From Candidatus Obscuribacterales bacterium (GTDB lineage: Bacteria; Cyanobacteriota; Vampirovibrionia; Obscuribacterales; Obscuribacteraceae): a DNA stretch of 64,000 bases. The translations under genes were made by a program, and so were the position numbers. Below the pieces are notes generated by a model. It had not been told where the DNA came from. It was given only the letters and a program-made list of their open reading frames with translations, and did not search any database. This document shows, piece after piece, positions 9,157-18,700 of the stretch; the first letter of the stretch is position 1, and each line of letters starts with the position of its first letter. The stretch spans positions 17,842 through 81,841 of the forward strand of contig JAIELX010000040.1 in assembly GCA_019752635.1 (NCBI GenBank), in the 5' to 3' direction.

Positions 9157-9792
9157 ATGTCGATAAAAATTGCAATCGCAGCATTCTTAAGTTTAGCCGG
9201 GTTCGCAATCGCAGTGCCGGCCAATGCCCAGGGCATGATCAACGAGAAAGCCAGACAAAAGGCTACCTTTTATAACGCCCCGCGGCAGATACAGATAATT
9301 GACGAACGTCCGCTAATTCATGATTTCCGTGAAGCTCCGCAGGCACCAGGAATGATCCAGCTTCCGCCCGGACCGGGAGCTTATCCCGGTGGCGCCGGTG
9401 GCGGTGCGGGTGGAGGGCAGATGTCGACAGGCGGCGCACTTCCGTATCGCACGCCTTCCAACCCTATGGGCGCTTTGCCCAAGTCGGGTTTCGGACAATT
9501 TAGTAACATTCCCGCCCGCGGTATGGGGCCTCAAAATGCATTGCCACGAGGTACCAGCACCGGTGTTCATGCGGCGCCCGCTGCAGCGACCGCACGACCG
9601 GCTGCTAACCGTCCCATGCTTGGCGGTGCTGGACCCGCACCAGGGGCCGCGGTTGCTCGCAGACCGTCGGCACCGGTAGCGGCGGCCAGTTATGGCGGCA
9701 GTTATTCGACACCGTATGCCGGCGGGGGAAGAAGCAGTTCAGCTAGTTCTAATGTCAGCGGTCGTTTGATGAGCCGATTGAAAGGCAACTAG
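9157..9792 (+). CDS. Secreted Gly/Pro/Ala-rich protein
   Basis: 211 residues from the ATG at 9157, chosen because GAGGAG lies just upstream and a clean signal peptide follows (MSIKIAIAAF, cut after ANA|QG near residue 25). An upstream in-frame start at 9064 would bury the signal. The mature protein begins with a short charged segment (NEKARQKATFYNAPRQIQII), then runs of Gly, Pro, Ala and Ser with no cysteine and no enzyme motif. Probably extracellular or periplasmic and unstructured. Followed by a strong hairpin. Confidence 0.7.
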   Translation: MSIKIAIAAFLSLAGFAIAVPANAQGMINEKARQKATFYNAPRQIQIIDERPLIHDFREAPQAPGMIQLPPGPGAYPGGAGGGAGGGQMSTGGALPYRTPSNPMGALPKSGFGQFSNIPARGMGPQNALPRGTSTGVHAAPAAATARPAANRPMLGGAGPAPGAAVARRPSAPVAAASYGGSYSTPYAGGGRSSSASSNVSGRLMSRLKGN

Positions 9793-9815
9793 AATCGACT
9801 GACAGCAGCCATTCT

Positions 9816-9848
9816 CAAGAGAGCGGGTCCCCGGGACTCGCTCTCTTG
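9816..9848 (+). terminator. Strong hairpin after the secreted protein gene
   Basis: Sixteen-base near-perfect stem, CAAGAGAGCGGGTCCC against GGGACTCGCTCTCTTG (one G-T pair), with almost no loop, 24 bases past the stop codon. No U-tract follows, so it may end transcription poorly or protect the 3' end. Confidence 0.6.
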
Positions 9849-9939
9849 GCATTATAAAAATACCGGGAAAGCCTGCAACCGATAGGGTTTAATGGAGCAG
9901 GCGTTTTACGCGTTTTGGAATCGTTGCGAGGATATGCAC

Positions 9940-10416
9940 ATGCAGGTCGGAAACATATTGCGCAGTCGCGGAATGCTTTTGATTTATCTGCTCATCGCCG
10001 GCTGTGTGGCGACGGCTACTGCAGTTGTTATGAGCACTCAACGCGGAGACAAGCCGCAAGATGTGGCAGTCGACAAGCCAGCCGCACCTGCACCAGCGGT
10101 CGATGTTACCGTAAACGTTCCGAAAGGCGACACCGCTACCATTATGCCCGACTCGGGTGTTGTGGTCGTCGCTCCTGCGGCTGACGCGCCGGTCGCATCG
10201 GTTACCAAACATCAGCCGACGAGGCACACGCGTGCGAACACCAAGCGCAGGATTGCGGCCAAGCCACAGTTTCCGGGAATTCCCGAGTTCGAGGGCGACC
10301 GACTTCAGATTGGTCATCCTGACAGTCTGATTGGTGTTCATGACGTAGAGCAATGGTCAGGCAATAAGAAGCGTGTCTTCGCCGTTCCTCAGAGCCTGAT
10401 CCGAACCGACGACTAG
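9940..10416 (+). CDS. Membrane-anchored hypothetical protein
   Basis: 158 residues from the ATG at 9940, preceded by GAGG at eight bases; longer versions start at 9892 or 9934. One N-terminal membrane segment (GMLLIYLLIAGCVATATAVV) is followed by an Ala/Pro/Val-rich linker, a basic patch (TRHTRANTKRRIAAK) and a C-terminal part with no known motif (PGIPEFEGDRLQIGHPD). Probably anchored with its C-terminus outside the cytoplasm. Convergent with the next gene, with a palindrome between them. Function unknown. Confidence 0.6.
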   Translation: MQVGNILRSRGMLLIYLLIAGCVATATAVVMSTQRGDKPQDVAVDKPAAPAPAVDVTVNVPKGDTATIMPDSGVVVVAPAADAPVASVTKHQPTRHTRANTKRRIAAKPQFPGIPEFEGDRLQIGHPDSLIGVHDVEQWSGNKKRVFAVPQSLIRTDD

Positions 10417-10467
10417 TAGTTTCGAGCAGTTGCTGGCAACCTGGTAGTCAGGACTCGAGAATGCGCA

Positions 10468-10493
10468 GTCGGAAATTCTTGAGAATTTCTGAC
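10468..10493. repeat. Dispersed 26-bp palindrome, clean copy
   Basis: GTCGGAAATTCTT followed by GAGAATTTCTGAC, between two convergent genes. The arms pair over all 13 positions if G-T pairs are allowed. It could form a terminator-like hairpin for both genes. Confidence 0.8.
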
Positions 10494-10534
10494 ATCTCGA
10501 GGAGTATTGGCGTCTGCGTTTCTGGAATCCAGGA

Positions 10535-11752
10535 CTAACGCAACTCACGCTTGACCGCCGAGACTAGGGAGCCAGCGACCTTAAGCGGCGCCTTCAGGCA
10601 TTTGCCGAGCAACCCGAGAAACCTTTTGCTCTTGGGTGGTTCTTGCTCGAATGCCGAACGACTTTCCCTGTACTGATATTGATTTTGGCTTGCGCCGGGA
10701 TAAGGCTGCCTCGCTGCCATCATGCGTGACGGGGCCGGAGGGGGCATCGTTTGCGCTCGTCTCCGGGGAGATTGTTCGACCAGCCGTCGCGCGGGATGGT
10801 ATCGTCGCGTGATAGCGACGGGAGGCGTATCGTTGGTTTTGCTGGTGCCGCCTGCGAGGCGCCGAAGCTTGGTGAAATCGGTTAGCGCAATTACAGCCAT
10901 GTCTACCGGGACCAGGTCTCGAGGGCTTGCTATCGTGCCGTAACCGGTGATTCGTTGGTTGGAGAACTCTTCTGGATTGAGAGTGCCGTCCTTGTTGGAC
11001 GGGTAGTATTGCTTGGCGAACGTAAACTCTCTAAGGGCGATATTCCGGTCTGTCTTTGCAAGGAGTTTTCGCAGTGTGTTTGCCGGAACGGTGATACTAG
11101 AGGCGGTATCACCGGATGGCTCGGTAAAGACGGCTATTTGTTTGCCGAGCTTGACGAGACTGGCTCGCATTCCTAATTCTCCTGCCGGTAGGTTGCTTTC
11201 CTTTAGAATTACTTTTCCGTATGCGAATTTTTCATTGGCCTGTTCGTACGGCACCGTTTGCAGAATACTGAGCAGCCGCCCGTTGGCCACTACTGAGCGT
11301 CCGATCATTTCGTCTTTCTTCGACTTGTCCGACGACGTTTCAAGCTCCCGCTGATGCTGCAATGTGACAAACTGCTCGAACTTCGTGTAATGCGCGTCGG
11401 CTTCGGCATGGCGTCCCTGCACATCCAGTATTCTGCCGATAACACCGTTGAAATTTGCGTCGGGATAGATTTGTTGCGCTATCTCCGCGTATCGCCGATA
11501 GTGATACTCAGCATCGCAGTATTTGTTCTCTTTCTCGAGGAGCTCCGCTGCGGACAGGTACTGCTTTGCCTGAAGCTGCGGAAAAGCCATCTCAACGAAT
11601 GCGGCGTTTTCTCCCAACCCGATGTAGCCCTTCTTGCCGTATTTTGCCATGTGCGTCCATGCGAAAAAGGCGCAGGCAATCAGCATGATGGCGACGAACA
11701 ACAAAATGTTTTGTTTTGCGGTGCTTTTAGCGGACTCATCTGCTTTGTACAT
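10535..11752 (-). CDS. Membrane-anchored TPR protein with EF-hand-like loop
   Basis: 405 residues from the ATG at 11752; a TTG three codons earlier is also possible. Residues 16-33 form a membrane anchor (ILLFVAIMLIACAFFAW). Residues 55-130 contain TPR-like helices (YLSAAELLEKENKYCDAEYHYRRYAEI, paired with a following repeat). Around 251-262 the stretch PSNKDGTLNPEE has the spacing of a calcium loop, but its first ligand is Pro instead of Asp, so binding is doubtful. The last 80 residues are Arg/Pro/Gln-rich. Likely an envelope-facing scaffold. No partner genes in its operon. Confidence 0.65.
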   Translation of the reverse strand: MYKADESAKSTAKQNILLFVAIMLIACAFFAWTHMAKYGKKGYIGLGENAAFVEMAFPQLQAKQYLSAAELLEKENKYCDAEYHYRRYAEIAQQIYPDANFNGVIGRILDVQGRHAEADAHYTKFEQFVTLQHQRELETSSDKSKKDEMIGRSVVANGRLLSILQTVPYEQANEKFAYGKVILKESNLPAGELGMRASLVKLGKQIAVFTEPSGDTASSITVPANTLRKLLAKTDRNIALREFTFAKQYYPSNKDGTLNPEEFSNQRITGYGTIASPRDLVPVDMAVIALTDFTKLRRLAGGTSKTNDTPPVAITRRYHPARRLVEQSPRRRAQTMPPPAPSRMMAARQPYPGASQNQYQYRESRSAFEQEPPKSKRFLGLLGKCLKAPLKVAGSLVSAVKRELR

Positions 11753-11883
11753 ACGACCCAACAGATCGGGACTGACGAGGCTACCTCAAGGGTTTGATAA
11801 CGACCGAGCGCTGTTTGTTCCCTGAAGCCTGTTGTGATATTGTTGTTCGCTGCATTTAGACGGGCAATCGGAGTCGTTTTTCT

Positions 11884-12912
11884 ATGCAAACTGCAACGAT
11901 ATTGAATCGCCAGTGGATTTACAAAAAACGCCCAACCGGACGTGTCGGCAGCGAACACTATGAGCTGCGTGAAACTGAGTTACGCTCCGAACTAGCTGTC
12001 AACGAGGTTCTTATTGAAGCGCGTTATTTCAGTGTTGATCCTTATATGCGGATTCAACAGGCGGAGCGCAATACTTGGGAGGCTCCTCATCCGCTGGGGA
12101 TCGTGCAGCGAGGCGGTGTTGTTGGTCAGGTTGTTAACTCGCAAAGTGCCGCATTCGTTCCTGGCGACTGGGTTGTGACATTCAGTGGTTGGCAAACTCA
12201 TGCAGTTTGTCATGCCGGCGAATTACAGAAATTGAATACTGAGGCAGCGTCAGTCACTACGGCATTGGGCGTATTGGGAATGCCGGGACGGACTGCGTGG
12301 TTCGGATTGATGGATGCCGGATCTCCCAAACCGGGCGACGTTGTTGTGGTCTCCGGCGCCGCCGGTGCAGTCGGCTCGCTTGTTGTCCAATTTGCCAAAC
12401 GAGCAGGCTGCCGAGTCTACGGTATTGCCGGCGGTGCGGACAAATGCCGGTTCCTGGTGGATAATCTGAGGCTGGATGGTGCAATTGACTATCGTGCTTT
12501 TTCAGCGCCTGCAGAGCTATCTGCGGAGATTCTACGCCAAACCGGTGGAGTGGATATCTACTTTGACAATGTTGGCGGACGAATCACGGATGCTGTGATC
12601 CCGCACATCAAAAAACGCGCGCGTATCATCATCTGCGGTGCCATTAGTCAATATGACGGTGGTTTGGATAACCCGGAGCAAGGTCCGCGGTTCCTGCATC
12701 ACATACTTTTTCAGCGCGCTACAATCCAGGGCATTCTCGCTCGAGACTACACTCATCGAATGGATGAAATGCTTGCTGTTGTTGCCCCTTGGGTCAAGAA
12801 CGGTGAGATCTATTTCGCTGAAACTATTGTGGATGGTTTCGAGAAATTACCCGACGCATTGAACAGTTTGTTCGAAGGCAAGAACCTCGGCAAATTACTC
12901 GTTCGAGCGTAG
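11884..12912 (+). CDS. NADPH-dependent zinc-free MDR oxidoreductase (CurA/LTB4DH type)
   Basis: 342 residues, the full family length. The Rossmann dinucleotide motif is VVVSGAAGAVGSLVVQFAK (about 156-174), followed by GCRVYGIAGGADKCRFL, where the Lys typically contacts the 2'-phosphate of NADPH. The N-terminal GroES-like part has YFSVDPYMR, typical of the leukotriene B4 dehydrogenase/curcumin reductase branch, and there are no zinc ligands. It reduces the C=C bond of enals, enones or quinones; the substrate is unknown. Stands alone between convergent and divergent neighbours. Confidence 0.9.
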   Translation: MQTATILNRQWIYKKRPTGRVGSEHYELRETELRSELAVNEVLIEARYFSVDPYMRIQQAERNTWEAPHPLGIVQRGGVVGQVVNSQSAAFVPGDWVVTFSGWQTHAVCHAGELQKLNTEAASVTTALGVLGMPGRTAWFGLMDAGSPKPGDVVVVSGAAGAVGSLVVQFAKRAGCRVYGIAGGADKCRFLVDNLRLDGAIDYRAFSAPAELSAEILRQTGGVDIYFDNVGGRITDAVIPHIKKRARIIICGAISQYDGGLDNPEQGPRFLHHILFQRATIQGILARDYTHRMDEMLAVVAPWVKNGEIYFAETIVDGFEKLPDALNSLFEGKNLGKLLVRA

Positions 12913-12925
12913 TCGCGTAAGAGAG

Positions 12926-13273
12926 TTAAAGCAGGTTCGCCAGCAGTTCAAAATAGAGGTCGAGGTCAGCGCGCGAAATGCCGGGCGGGTCGTCATCCTG
13001 GTCATCTTGACTCATTCCGGCAATCTGCTCTTGATTATTCAGCAAGAACATTACAAAAGATTTTTCGCGATTGTTCAGACTTTCGCCTTCAAGCAAATCT
13101 TGAAGTTCGTTCGATTCGATGAAACCGTTCTTGTCTTGATCTAACCGGTCAAAGGATTGATACGCGAACTCTTTTACCGCGTGGATGTTCGCGACCACGG
13201 ACATGTTCTGTTCTGTTGTCGAGTCGTGCAGCCAACGTTTATCGAAATCTTCATCGTCCGGAAGGAGTGACAT
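12926..13273 (-). CDS. Small EF-hand protein
   Basis: 115 residues from the ATG at 13273, with GAGG seven bases upstream. Residues 45-56, DQDKNGFIESNE, are a canonical calcium-binding loop: Asp at 1, 3 (and Asn at 5), Gly at 6, Ile at 8, Glu at 12. A second region, DDQDDDPPGISRADLD, is acidic but badly spaced, probably a degenerate partner hand. No signal peptide, so cytoplasmic calcium sensing or buffering is likely. It ends 14 bases from the convergent oxidoreductase and lies 50 bases downstream of rnhA on the same strand. Confidence 0.75.
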   Translation of the reverse strand: MSLLPDDEDFDKRWLHDSTTEQNMSVVANIHAVKEFAYQSFDRLDQDKNGFIESNELQDLLEGESLNNREKSFVMFLLNNQEQIAGMSQDDQDDDPPGISRADLDLYFELLANLL

Positions 13274-13322
13274 CAAAATGCCTCATCAATATTTGCCTTT
13301 CAGAATCTTAGCAGGCTGAATC

Positions 13323-14096
13323 TTAGTCTTCAACGATCGCGGTTCGAGAGTCTAATCCCCATGAGGTCAGTATCTCGAGTTCTTCTTGTTTAGATTTCGC
13401 TTTCTTGAACTTGGCCGGCTGGCCTTTGACTCGGCGTTCGCATGCTGTCCACGTCGTATGGCGCACCACAACTCCGGATAAGTAACTTAGGTACGACTGC
13501 GTTCCGTTCTTTGACGATGCGGAACTGCCGACTTTCGAAGATGAGCCTGCGCCTTTTCCGGACTTTTGCTCAGGCAACGGCTCCTCTGCCGGGAGGAAAT
13601 CTATATTGATTGCATATTCGCTGCGCGGGCCGATGTACAAATTTGCGTCGTATCCCTTGGAGAACGCTACGGCTATCTGGTCGCAGCGCTCGTTGCCATC
13701 GAAACCGGAGTGCCCGCGTACGTACTTCCACTCAACTTTTGCGGGCTTCAGGCGCATGACCTGACGAAGCATTTCTTCCCACAACTCTTTGTTTGCTACA
13801 TCTTTGCCTTCGGCATTTTTCCAGCCTCGTTGGCGCCATCCGTGCACCCACTGCGTGATTCCTCGAATAACATAGGTGGAGTCCGTATACAGGACTATGT
13901 TTGCGGCGTCCGAGGGGGCGATCTTATTGAGTGCTCTGATCGCCGCAGTCATTTCCATGCGATTGTTAGTAGTGGACTTGTCGCCACCGCCCAATTCTTC
14001 GATCTGTCCGTCCGGAGTAGAAATGATGCTGCCCCAACCGCCCGGACCGGGGTTTCCGCTGCAGGCACCATCGGTAAAAATGACTATCGATTGCAT
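13323..14096 (-). CDS. rnhA: Ribonuclease HI with C-terminal viroplasmin-like domain
   Basis: 257 residues from the ATG at 14096. The catalytic site is complete: Asp9 (FTDGACSGNPGPGGWG), Glu48 (NNRMEMTAA), Asp72 (YTDSTYVIRG), His129 (RGHSGFDGNE) and Asp139 (RCDQIA). It cuts the RNA strand of RNA-DNA hybrids, such as primers and R-loops. After a Ser/Gly/Lys linker (170-200), the last 55 residues (YLSYLSGVVVRHTTWTACE, RVKGQPAKFKKAKS) match the hybrid-binding domain that eukaryotic RNase H1 and caulimovirus viroplasmin carry at the N-terminus; here it is at the C-terminus. Confidence 0.93.
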   Translation of the reverse strand: MQSIVIFTDGACSGNPGPGGWGSIISTPDGQIEELGGGDKSTTNNRMEMTAAIRALNKIAPSDAANIVLYTDSTYVIRGITQWVHGWRQRGWKNAEGKDVANKELWEEMLRQVMRLKPAKVEWKYVRGHSGFDGNERCDQIAVAFSKGYDANLYIGPRSEYAINIDFLPAEEPLPEQKSGKGAGSSSKVGSSASSKNGTQSYLSYLSGVVVRHTTWTACERRVKGQPAKFKKAKSKQEELEILTSWGLDSRTAIVED

Positions 14097-14166
14097 ATGC
14101 AAAAGGTCTCCCCTTCGTCTTTGAACAGGCTCTCAGCGACTCACTAAGCAGAAAAATTTTACCATG

Positions 14167-15291
14167 CTAACAGCCGAGGAATTCGGCAAACTGCTCCAGC
14201 TCTGCGCTGTATGCGGCGCGAAATTTTGCGTTGCGTTTCGTGGATGACTCTACGAAGCCTGCTTCAGTCTTAAGCTTGCCGTTGTTGACTGATGCGTTGA
14301 CCCAGCCGACAACTTTGTCTTGCCAAAGCAAGGGCAGCGCGTAGTATCCCAATTTGCGTTTGGCTACGGGAGTGTAGGCCTCGAACCGATAAGCCCAGTC
14401 CCACAAATGTTCGAACCTCTTTCTATCCCAAACTACCGGATCGAATGGCGCCAAAAAGCGCACCGTATCCGGTGCGTCGGTGTCGGTGTGAATGTGTGGA
14501 TGGACAATGTATTCTACGCCTTCAACATCTAGTGTCTGTAGTTCGCCGCTCTTCAGCAGCTGTTGCAGTATAGTTGCTCGTCCGGGCAGACCCGGAGCGC
14601 AGTATGAGAGTTGGCGCAACGTGCTCTTTAAACTGGGGAGCGGAATCGGCGATAGTATCTTAGTTATTAGAAGGATCAGCCTTTTTAATCGTTCGTCAGG
14701 GGAGAGCAGTTGCACCGGCGCTGATGCAGGCGCGTAAATCCTGATTCCTTCTTGCCTGCGGGCGATGCGCAACAGCCCTCTGTAGTGCAGGTCTTCTAAT
14801 AACCTGGTGCTGACCTTGGAGTATCCGCCCCAGGCATTTATCGAACGGGCGTTGCCGAAATGCGGTTCTAGATCCCGCGGGTGAAGCTCGTTGTGTTCTC
14901 TGGCTAATTGCAAAATAAGTTTCTCTTCCTTAGCCAGGGATTTCCGGTCGCGAGGATGAAGCAACTGCCAGCTTTCACGAGGAAGGAAGCCATACGCGTA
15001 GAGCACGTCTTCCTCTACGTCCAGGGTTGGGTATTTGCGCTCTAATTCGCCTGCTTTGTAGCCTGCGACTCGCTGCCTCAAAATCAGGTCCTGCGCCCGT
15101 GCTGGCGACCTGATTGGATCGGCTTGGACAAAGCCAAGTTTCGCGATTGCCTTTTTTAACGGCAACGGTCCGAATAGGCTATGGCTAACGGCCATGCCGC
15201 GAATCTTCGCCACGTTAACTGATTTGCCTTTGACTCCGACCGTACCCATCTTTATAAGTTGCTCGCAGTGTGGAGAGATTATAGTGCACAT
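14167..15291 (-). CDS. YcaQ/AlkZ-family DNA glycosylase (HTH_42)
   Basis: 374 residues. The early motif LGFVQADPIRSPARAQDLIL carries the Q-x-D signature of the YcaQ branch (AlkZ has Q-x-Q), the catalytic part of these winged-helix glycosylases. DVLYAYGFLPRESW and the winged-helix region SKVSTRLLEDLHYRGLL, then RFLAPFDPVVWDRKR and a C-terminal WVNASVNNGKL, fit the family over its length. YcaQ-type enzymes remove damaged bases and unhook interstrand crosslinks. The start is uncertain: ATG 15291 has no clear ribosome site, and ATG at 15249 or 15195 would also keep the domain. Confidence 0.85.
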   Translation of the reverse strand: MCTIISPHCEQLIKMGTVGVKGKSVNVAKIRGMAVSHSLFGPLPLKKAIAKLGFVQADPIRSPARAQDLILRQRVAGYKAGELERKYPTLDVEEDVLYAYGFLPRESWQLLHPRDRKSLAKEEKLILQLAREHNELHPRDLEPHFGNARSINAWGGYSKVSTRLLEDLHYRGLLRIARRQEGIRIYAPASAPVQLLSPDERLKRLILLITKILSPIPLPSLKSTLRQLSYCAPGLPGRATILQQLLKSGELQTLDVEGVEYIVHPHIHTDTDAPDTVRFLAPFDPVVWDRKRFEHLWDWAYRFEAYTPVAKRKLGYYALPLLWQDKVVGWVNASVNNGKLKTEAGFVESSTKRNAKFRAAYSAELEQFAEFLGC

Positions 15292-15438
15292 AATTTGGCA
15301 ACACTCGGCTCAGTTAATCTCATCTGCGACTTTCTCAATAACTTTGCAACATTCGATGTGGATACTGTTCTTGTTAGAACTTCGCGGAGACTATAGCCTA
15401 ACCGAATACCCTTGCCCAACTAGCTTTATCCCGCCTAC

Positions 15439-15477
15439 AAGCGAACCGACTTCTCGCCCCTCCCTGTCGGTTCGCTT
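15439..15477 (+). terminator. Perfect hairpin of unknown parent transcript
   Basis: AAGCGAACCGAC and its exact complement GTCGGTTCGCTT with a 15-base loop, followed on the plus strand by TTGTCCTTTT. It looks like a plus-strand terminator, yet there is no plus-strand gene upstream for 2.3 kb, so it may end an antisense or small RNA. Confidence 0.4.
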
Positions 15478-15523
15478 TGTCCTTTTGGGAACATAATTTT
15501 CGTGGGAAATTCGGGAAAAAAGT

Positions 15524-15612
15524 ACCGGTCGGGTAACGGTGGAAGCATCAGGGAATAGTCAGAAAATCTCGAGAATTTCCGACTATCGATGAGCCTCCGA
15601 AAACGACGGTGT
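15524..15612 (+). repeat. Tandem unit copy 1 around a palindrome
   Basis: Begins ACCGGTCGGGTA, includes GGAAGCATCAGGGAATA, the palindrome at 15558-15583 and the flank GAGCCTCCGA. Repeats at 15643 with an offset of 118-119 bases. Confidence 0.6.
15558..15583. repeat. Dispersed 26-bp palindrome
   Basis: GTCAGAAAATCTC followed by GAGAATTTCCGAC, flanked by ATA and TAT that extend the pairing to 32 bases. Centre CTCGAG. Confidence 0.8.
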
Positions 15613-15642
15613 CGCAGGCAAGAAAAGTCGCTGAAAAACGAA

Positions 15643-15733
15643 ACCGGTAGGTAGCAGAGGAAGCGTCAGGGCATAGTCGGAAATTCTCGAGAATTTCTGA
15701 CTATCCAAGGGACTCCGAGATCATGGCGGTGCC
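15643..15733 (+). repeat. Tandem unit copy 2 around a palindrome
   Basis: Begins ACCGGTAGGTAG, includes GGAAGCGTCAGGGCATA, the palindrome at 15676-15701 and GGGACTCCGAGA. It reaches the stop codon of the 1172-residue protein. Confidence 0.6.
15676..15701. repeat. Dispersed 26-bp palindrome
   Basis: GTCGGAAATTCTC followed by GAGAATTTCTGAC, with ATA/TAT flanks. The closest copy to the consensus. It lies 33 bases past the 3' end of the 1172-residue protein gene. Confidence 0.8.
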
Positions 15734-18700
15734 TTAGTCGTCAGACGGATCCAGTCTGCCGCCCAAATCGCGCGGGGGCTCGGCCTTTGCTGGTGCAGTT
15801 GCTTCAGCGGTGCCGCTTTTCTTTTCTGCGATTGCGTTCGGTTTCACTTCTTCGGCAGGTAGTCCCTTACAGTTTGCAGCAAAGATTGCCTTTGCTTTGC
15901 TCGACAGCTTACTGTTGGCGCGATCTCGCAGCTCCACTGCCGTTTTCTCTTCGCCTGCACTCATCAATTCGCTAAGCATTCTGCCCAGGGCTGCGGGATC
16001 TGCATCTGCGCGACTTAACTGACTGTTAAAACCGGCGGTCAGGAACTCTACCATTTGTTGATACGCTTGCTGATCGCCAGCCTTCAGCGAAAGCAAAGAC
16101 GCCGACCACCACTTAGATGAACCGCGAGTTGCGCTGGCTTTGTCGATAGACTTGTAAGTTACCATTTCGGCGGCTTGTTCGGTGGCCAATTTTGAATCGT
16201 TTGCCTGCAACGCCAAATTGATGATCTCGCGCTGTAATCCGGAGCGCTCCCACCGAGCCTTTTCGTCGGGAGTCATGCGCGCCTTACTTTGAATCAGCCC
16301 AGTCAGGCATGCCGTGGTGGAGTTTGAGTCACCTCGTGCGCTATAAAAATTGGCCAGGTCGAAATAGAGTTGCGCTGTCTGGAATGCATCCGCGTCGGCC
16401 GCTTGTCGTCGTGCGTCCAGCTCGTCACGCATTACTCCCACCGCCAGCTCGTCTTTTTTCTGTTCTTTGAAAACAACGAAAAGCTTACGTGCAGCGATTG
16501 CTCGCGCCGTGGCGGCTTGAGGCGATGCCGCTCTTGCTTTTGCCGTTCTATAGGCTTCGATCGCCAGTGGCTCGGCTTCGGCATAATTTCGAGTTTCTAG
16601 CAGCCGATCAGCCAGGAGTGCGTTCGCCGCTCGACCGTCGCCGCCGTAGACTACTGATTTCTTAGCGCTGGAAAGCGCGGACGGAGCGTCACCTACGCGT
16701 CCGTATGCCACGGACAATCTGGTCCAGAAGTCGCGGTGTTTAGCTGTGTCCGCGGAGGACAACGTTAGTTTCTGTGAAGGTGCTGTACCATCCGTGGTAC
16801 CAGCTGCGGCAGTTTGCCAGGCTGCTTGTGTCGCTGCCAGGGCAGCAGTCTCTTCTTCAACCAGTCGTCTGGCATTGTTGAGGTAGCGTCTGGCGGCCAA
16901 CTGTTCTTTCTTCTCCGCCAGGATATCGGCAATATCGCAGAGGTGGTTCGCGAACTTCATGCTGTCTCTGTCGTGAGCGATGATGTCCTTTTGGGATTTG
17001 GTGATATTGCTTTGAAGCTGAGAATACAAAGCTCGTCGTGCCAGCGATTCATTATTGAGCTCGATTAGAGAAATCAATTCATCGGTAAGGACAGATTCGT
17101 TCTTGAGCTCCGCACCAACCACAAGGTCTAAGATGCGGCCCTTAGTCGACTTTCTGATCACCGGTTCGACCATTGAACAGACTGACCGCAACACCTTCAG
17201 CTGTTCAACGGTGGGCGCCTGTTTGCATTGCATCATCACGCCAGCGGCTTCGTCAATCGTTTCAAGCAACTGTTCTCGGAGTTCGGGCTGCTTCGTGCCG
17301 ATGACGTTGTAGATTTTTAGCGCCTCAAATGCATTCTTGAAGGCGGACTCATTGTCTTTTCCTTGCATGCTGTGCGCCATGTCCAAGTAGACGTCTGCCG
17401 CGTGAAGCGGCTCTGCGTATTCACTGGAATCCTGGCCGCTGACGACAAAATCCATGCTGTGCGACAGAAATACGGCTTTTTGTGATTCGGAAAGTTTCTC
17501 TACCGCTTGCGATCGCAAGAGATCTGATGTTTTCGCTTCTCCGGAAGTACCGAGTTCGTTGACCACATTGGCCAGTGAGATTGGATCCGCCATGTTGGAC
17601 ACCAGCTGCTGCAGGCACCCGTCTTTCAGCTTCTCCAGGACTTGTTGGTAGAGCTCGGTTGCTTCAGCCTTACGTAGGTTATCCAGTGCAAGGCAAAGAC
17701 CGTCGATGGACTTTTGGTTCAACGTAACTTTGGTTTTGTTGATGCGCTCAAGCGCGTCGCTGCAGGCCTCTGCCGTCAGTTCCGGGGATTTGGCTTTTGC
17801 GGCATAGTTGATGACCGTCATGTCTGCTGCAAGCGCGTCTTGATCAGAAAGTTTCTTCGCGATAGGTGGTATTTGACTGATGCACTCGCTGGCCAGTTTT
17901 AGCTCGCGCCTCTTTAGGTGATAGTCTGCAAGTTTGGTTGTGACCAGCACCGCATTGGGTGCGGAGCCAGGCAACAGGCTCTTCTGGTCCCTTAGTTCGT
18001 CTTTGAGCAGTTTGATACCGGCCGACGTCTGGTTGAGACCGACCAGCGCTCGGAAGTAATTGACCGCACATTCAGCCTTCAACTTCATCATTTGTGCGTC
18101 TTTCGGGTCTTGTGCCTTGAAGAACTTGTAAGTATCGGCTGCTACGGATTGCGCACTGCGGTATTGGTTGGACGCTGCCATCGCGCTGATCAATTGGTTG
18201 TAACAGGCGCCGCTTGCGGCATCCTGCAACGTTCTGACGGATGCGGCGTCCTTTGCCGTCGACAGAGCTTTGTCCTTGTTTCCCAGAGCCTCGCATGCGG
18301 ACGACATCCGACATAGTGCATCCGCCAGTACCGATTTGCTGGCTTCGTCAGTCTGTACTCTGGAAATACCAGGAAGAATTCCGTCTGCAAGCGCCATGTA
18401 CTTCGCTGCTGCGCCCGGGTTCACGGGCTGCAGTGTCACGCTCAACTGGATCAGATGGGTCAGGAGGCAAGGCTCCGGTGCCTTACGCAAGGTGGTGGCA
18501 TCCTGCAGTTTGTTGGCAGTTTCTATCGATAGTGCGGCAGTCTTTTCCAGCTCACTTGTTTGACCGTGCTTCGCCAGGAAGAGGTCCTTTGCGAACAAAC
18601 AAGTCAAAGTGCCATCGGACGGAGGTAGCGAGTGGTCTGTAATTGCTTTGATCGCCAGGTCAATTACACTGTCGCTCCCCGTTTGCAAAGCTGAGTCGGC

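Larger units (their letters stand above)
15292..15733. other. Intergenic gap with hairpin and duplicated palindrome unit
   Basis: About 440 bases between two minus-strand genes. From the left: AT-rich sequence near the glycosylase promoter, a perfect 12-base hairpin (15439-15477), then two tandem copies of a roughly 90-base unit (15524-15612 and 15643-15733), each built around one dispersed palindrome. No coding frame is supported. Confidence 0.5.
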
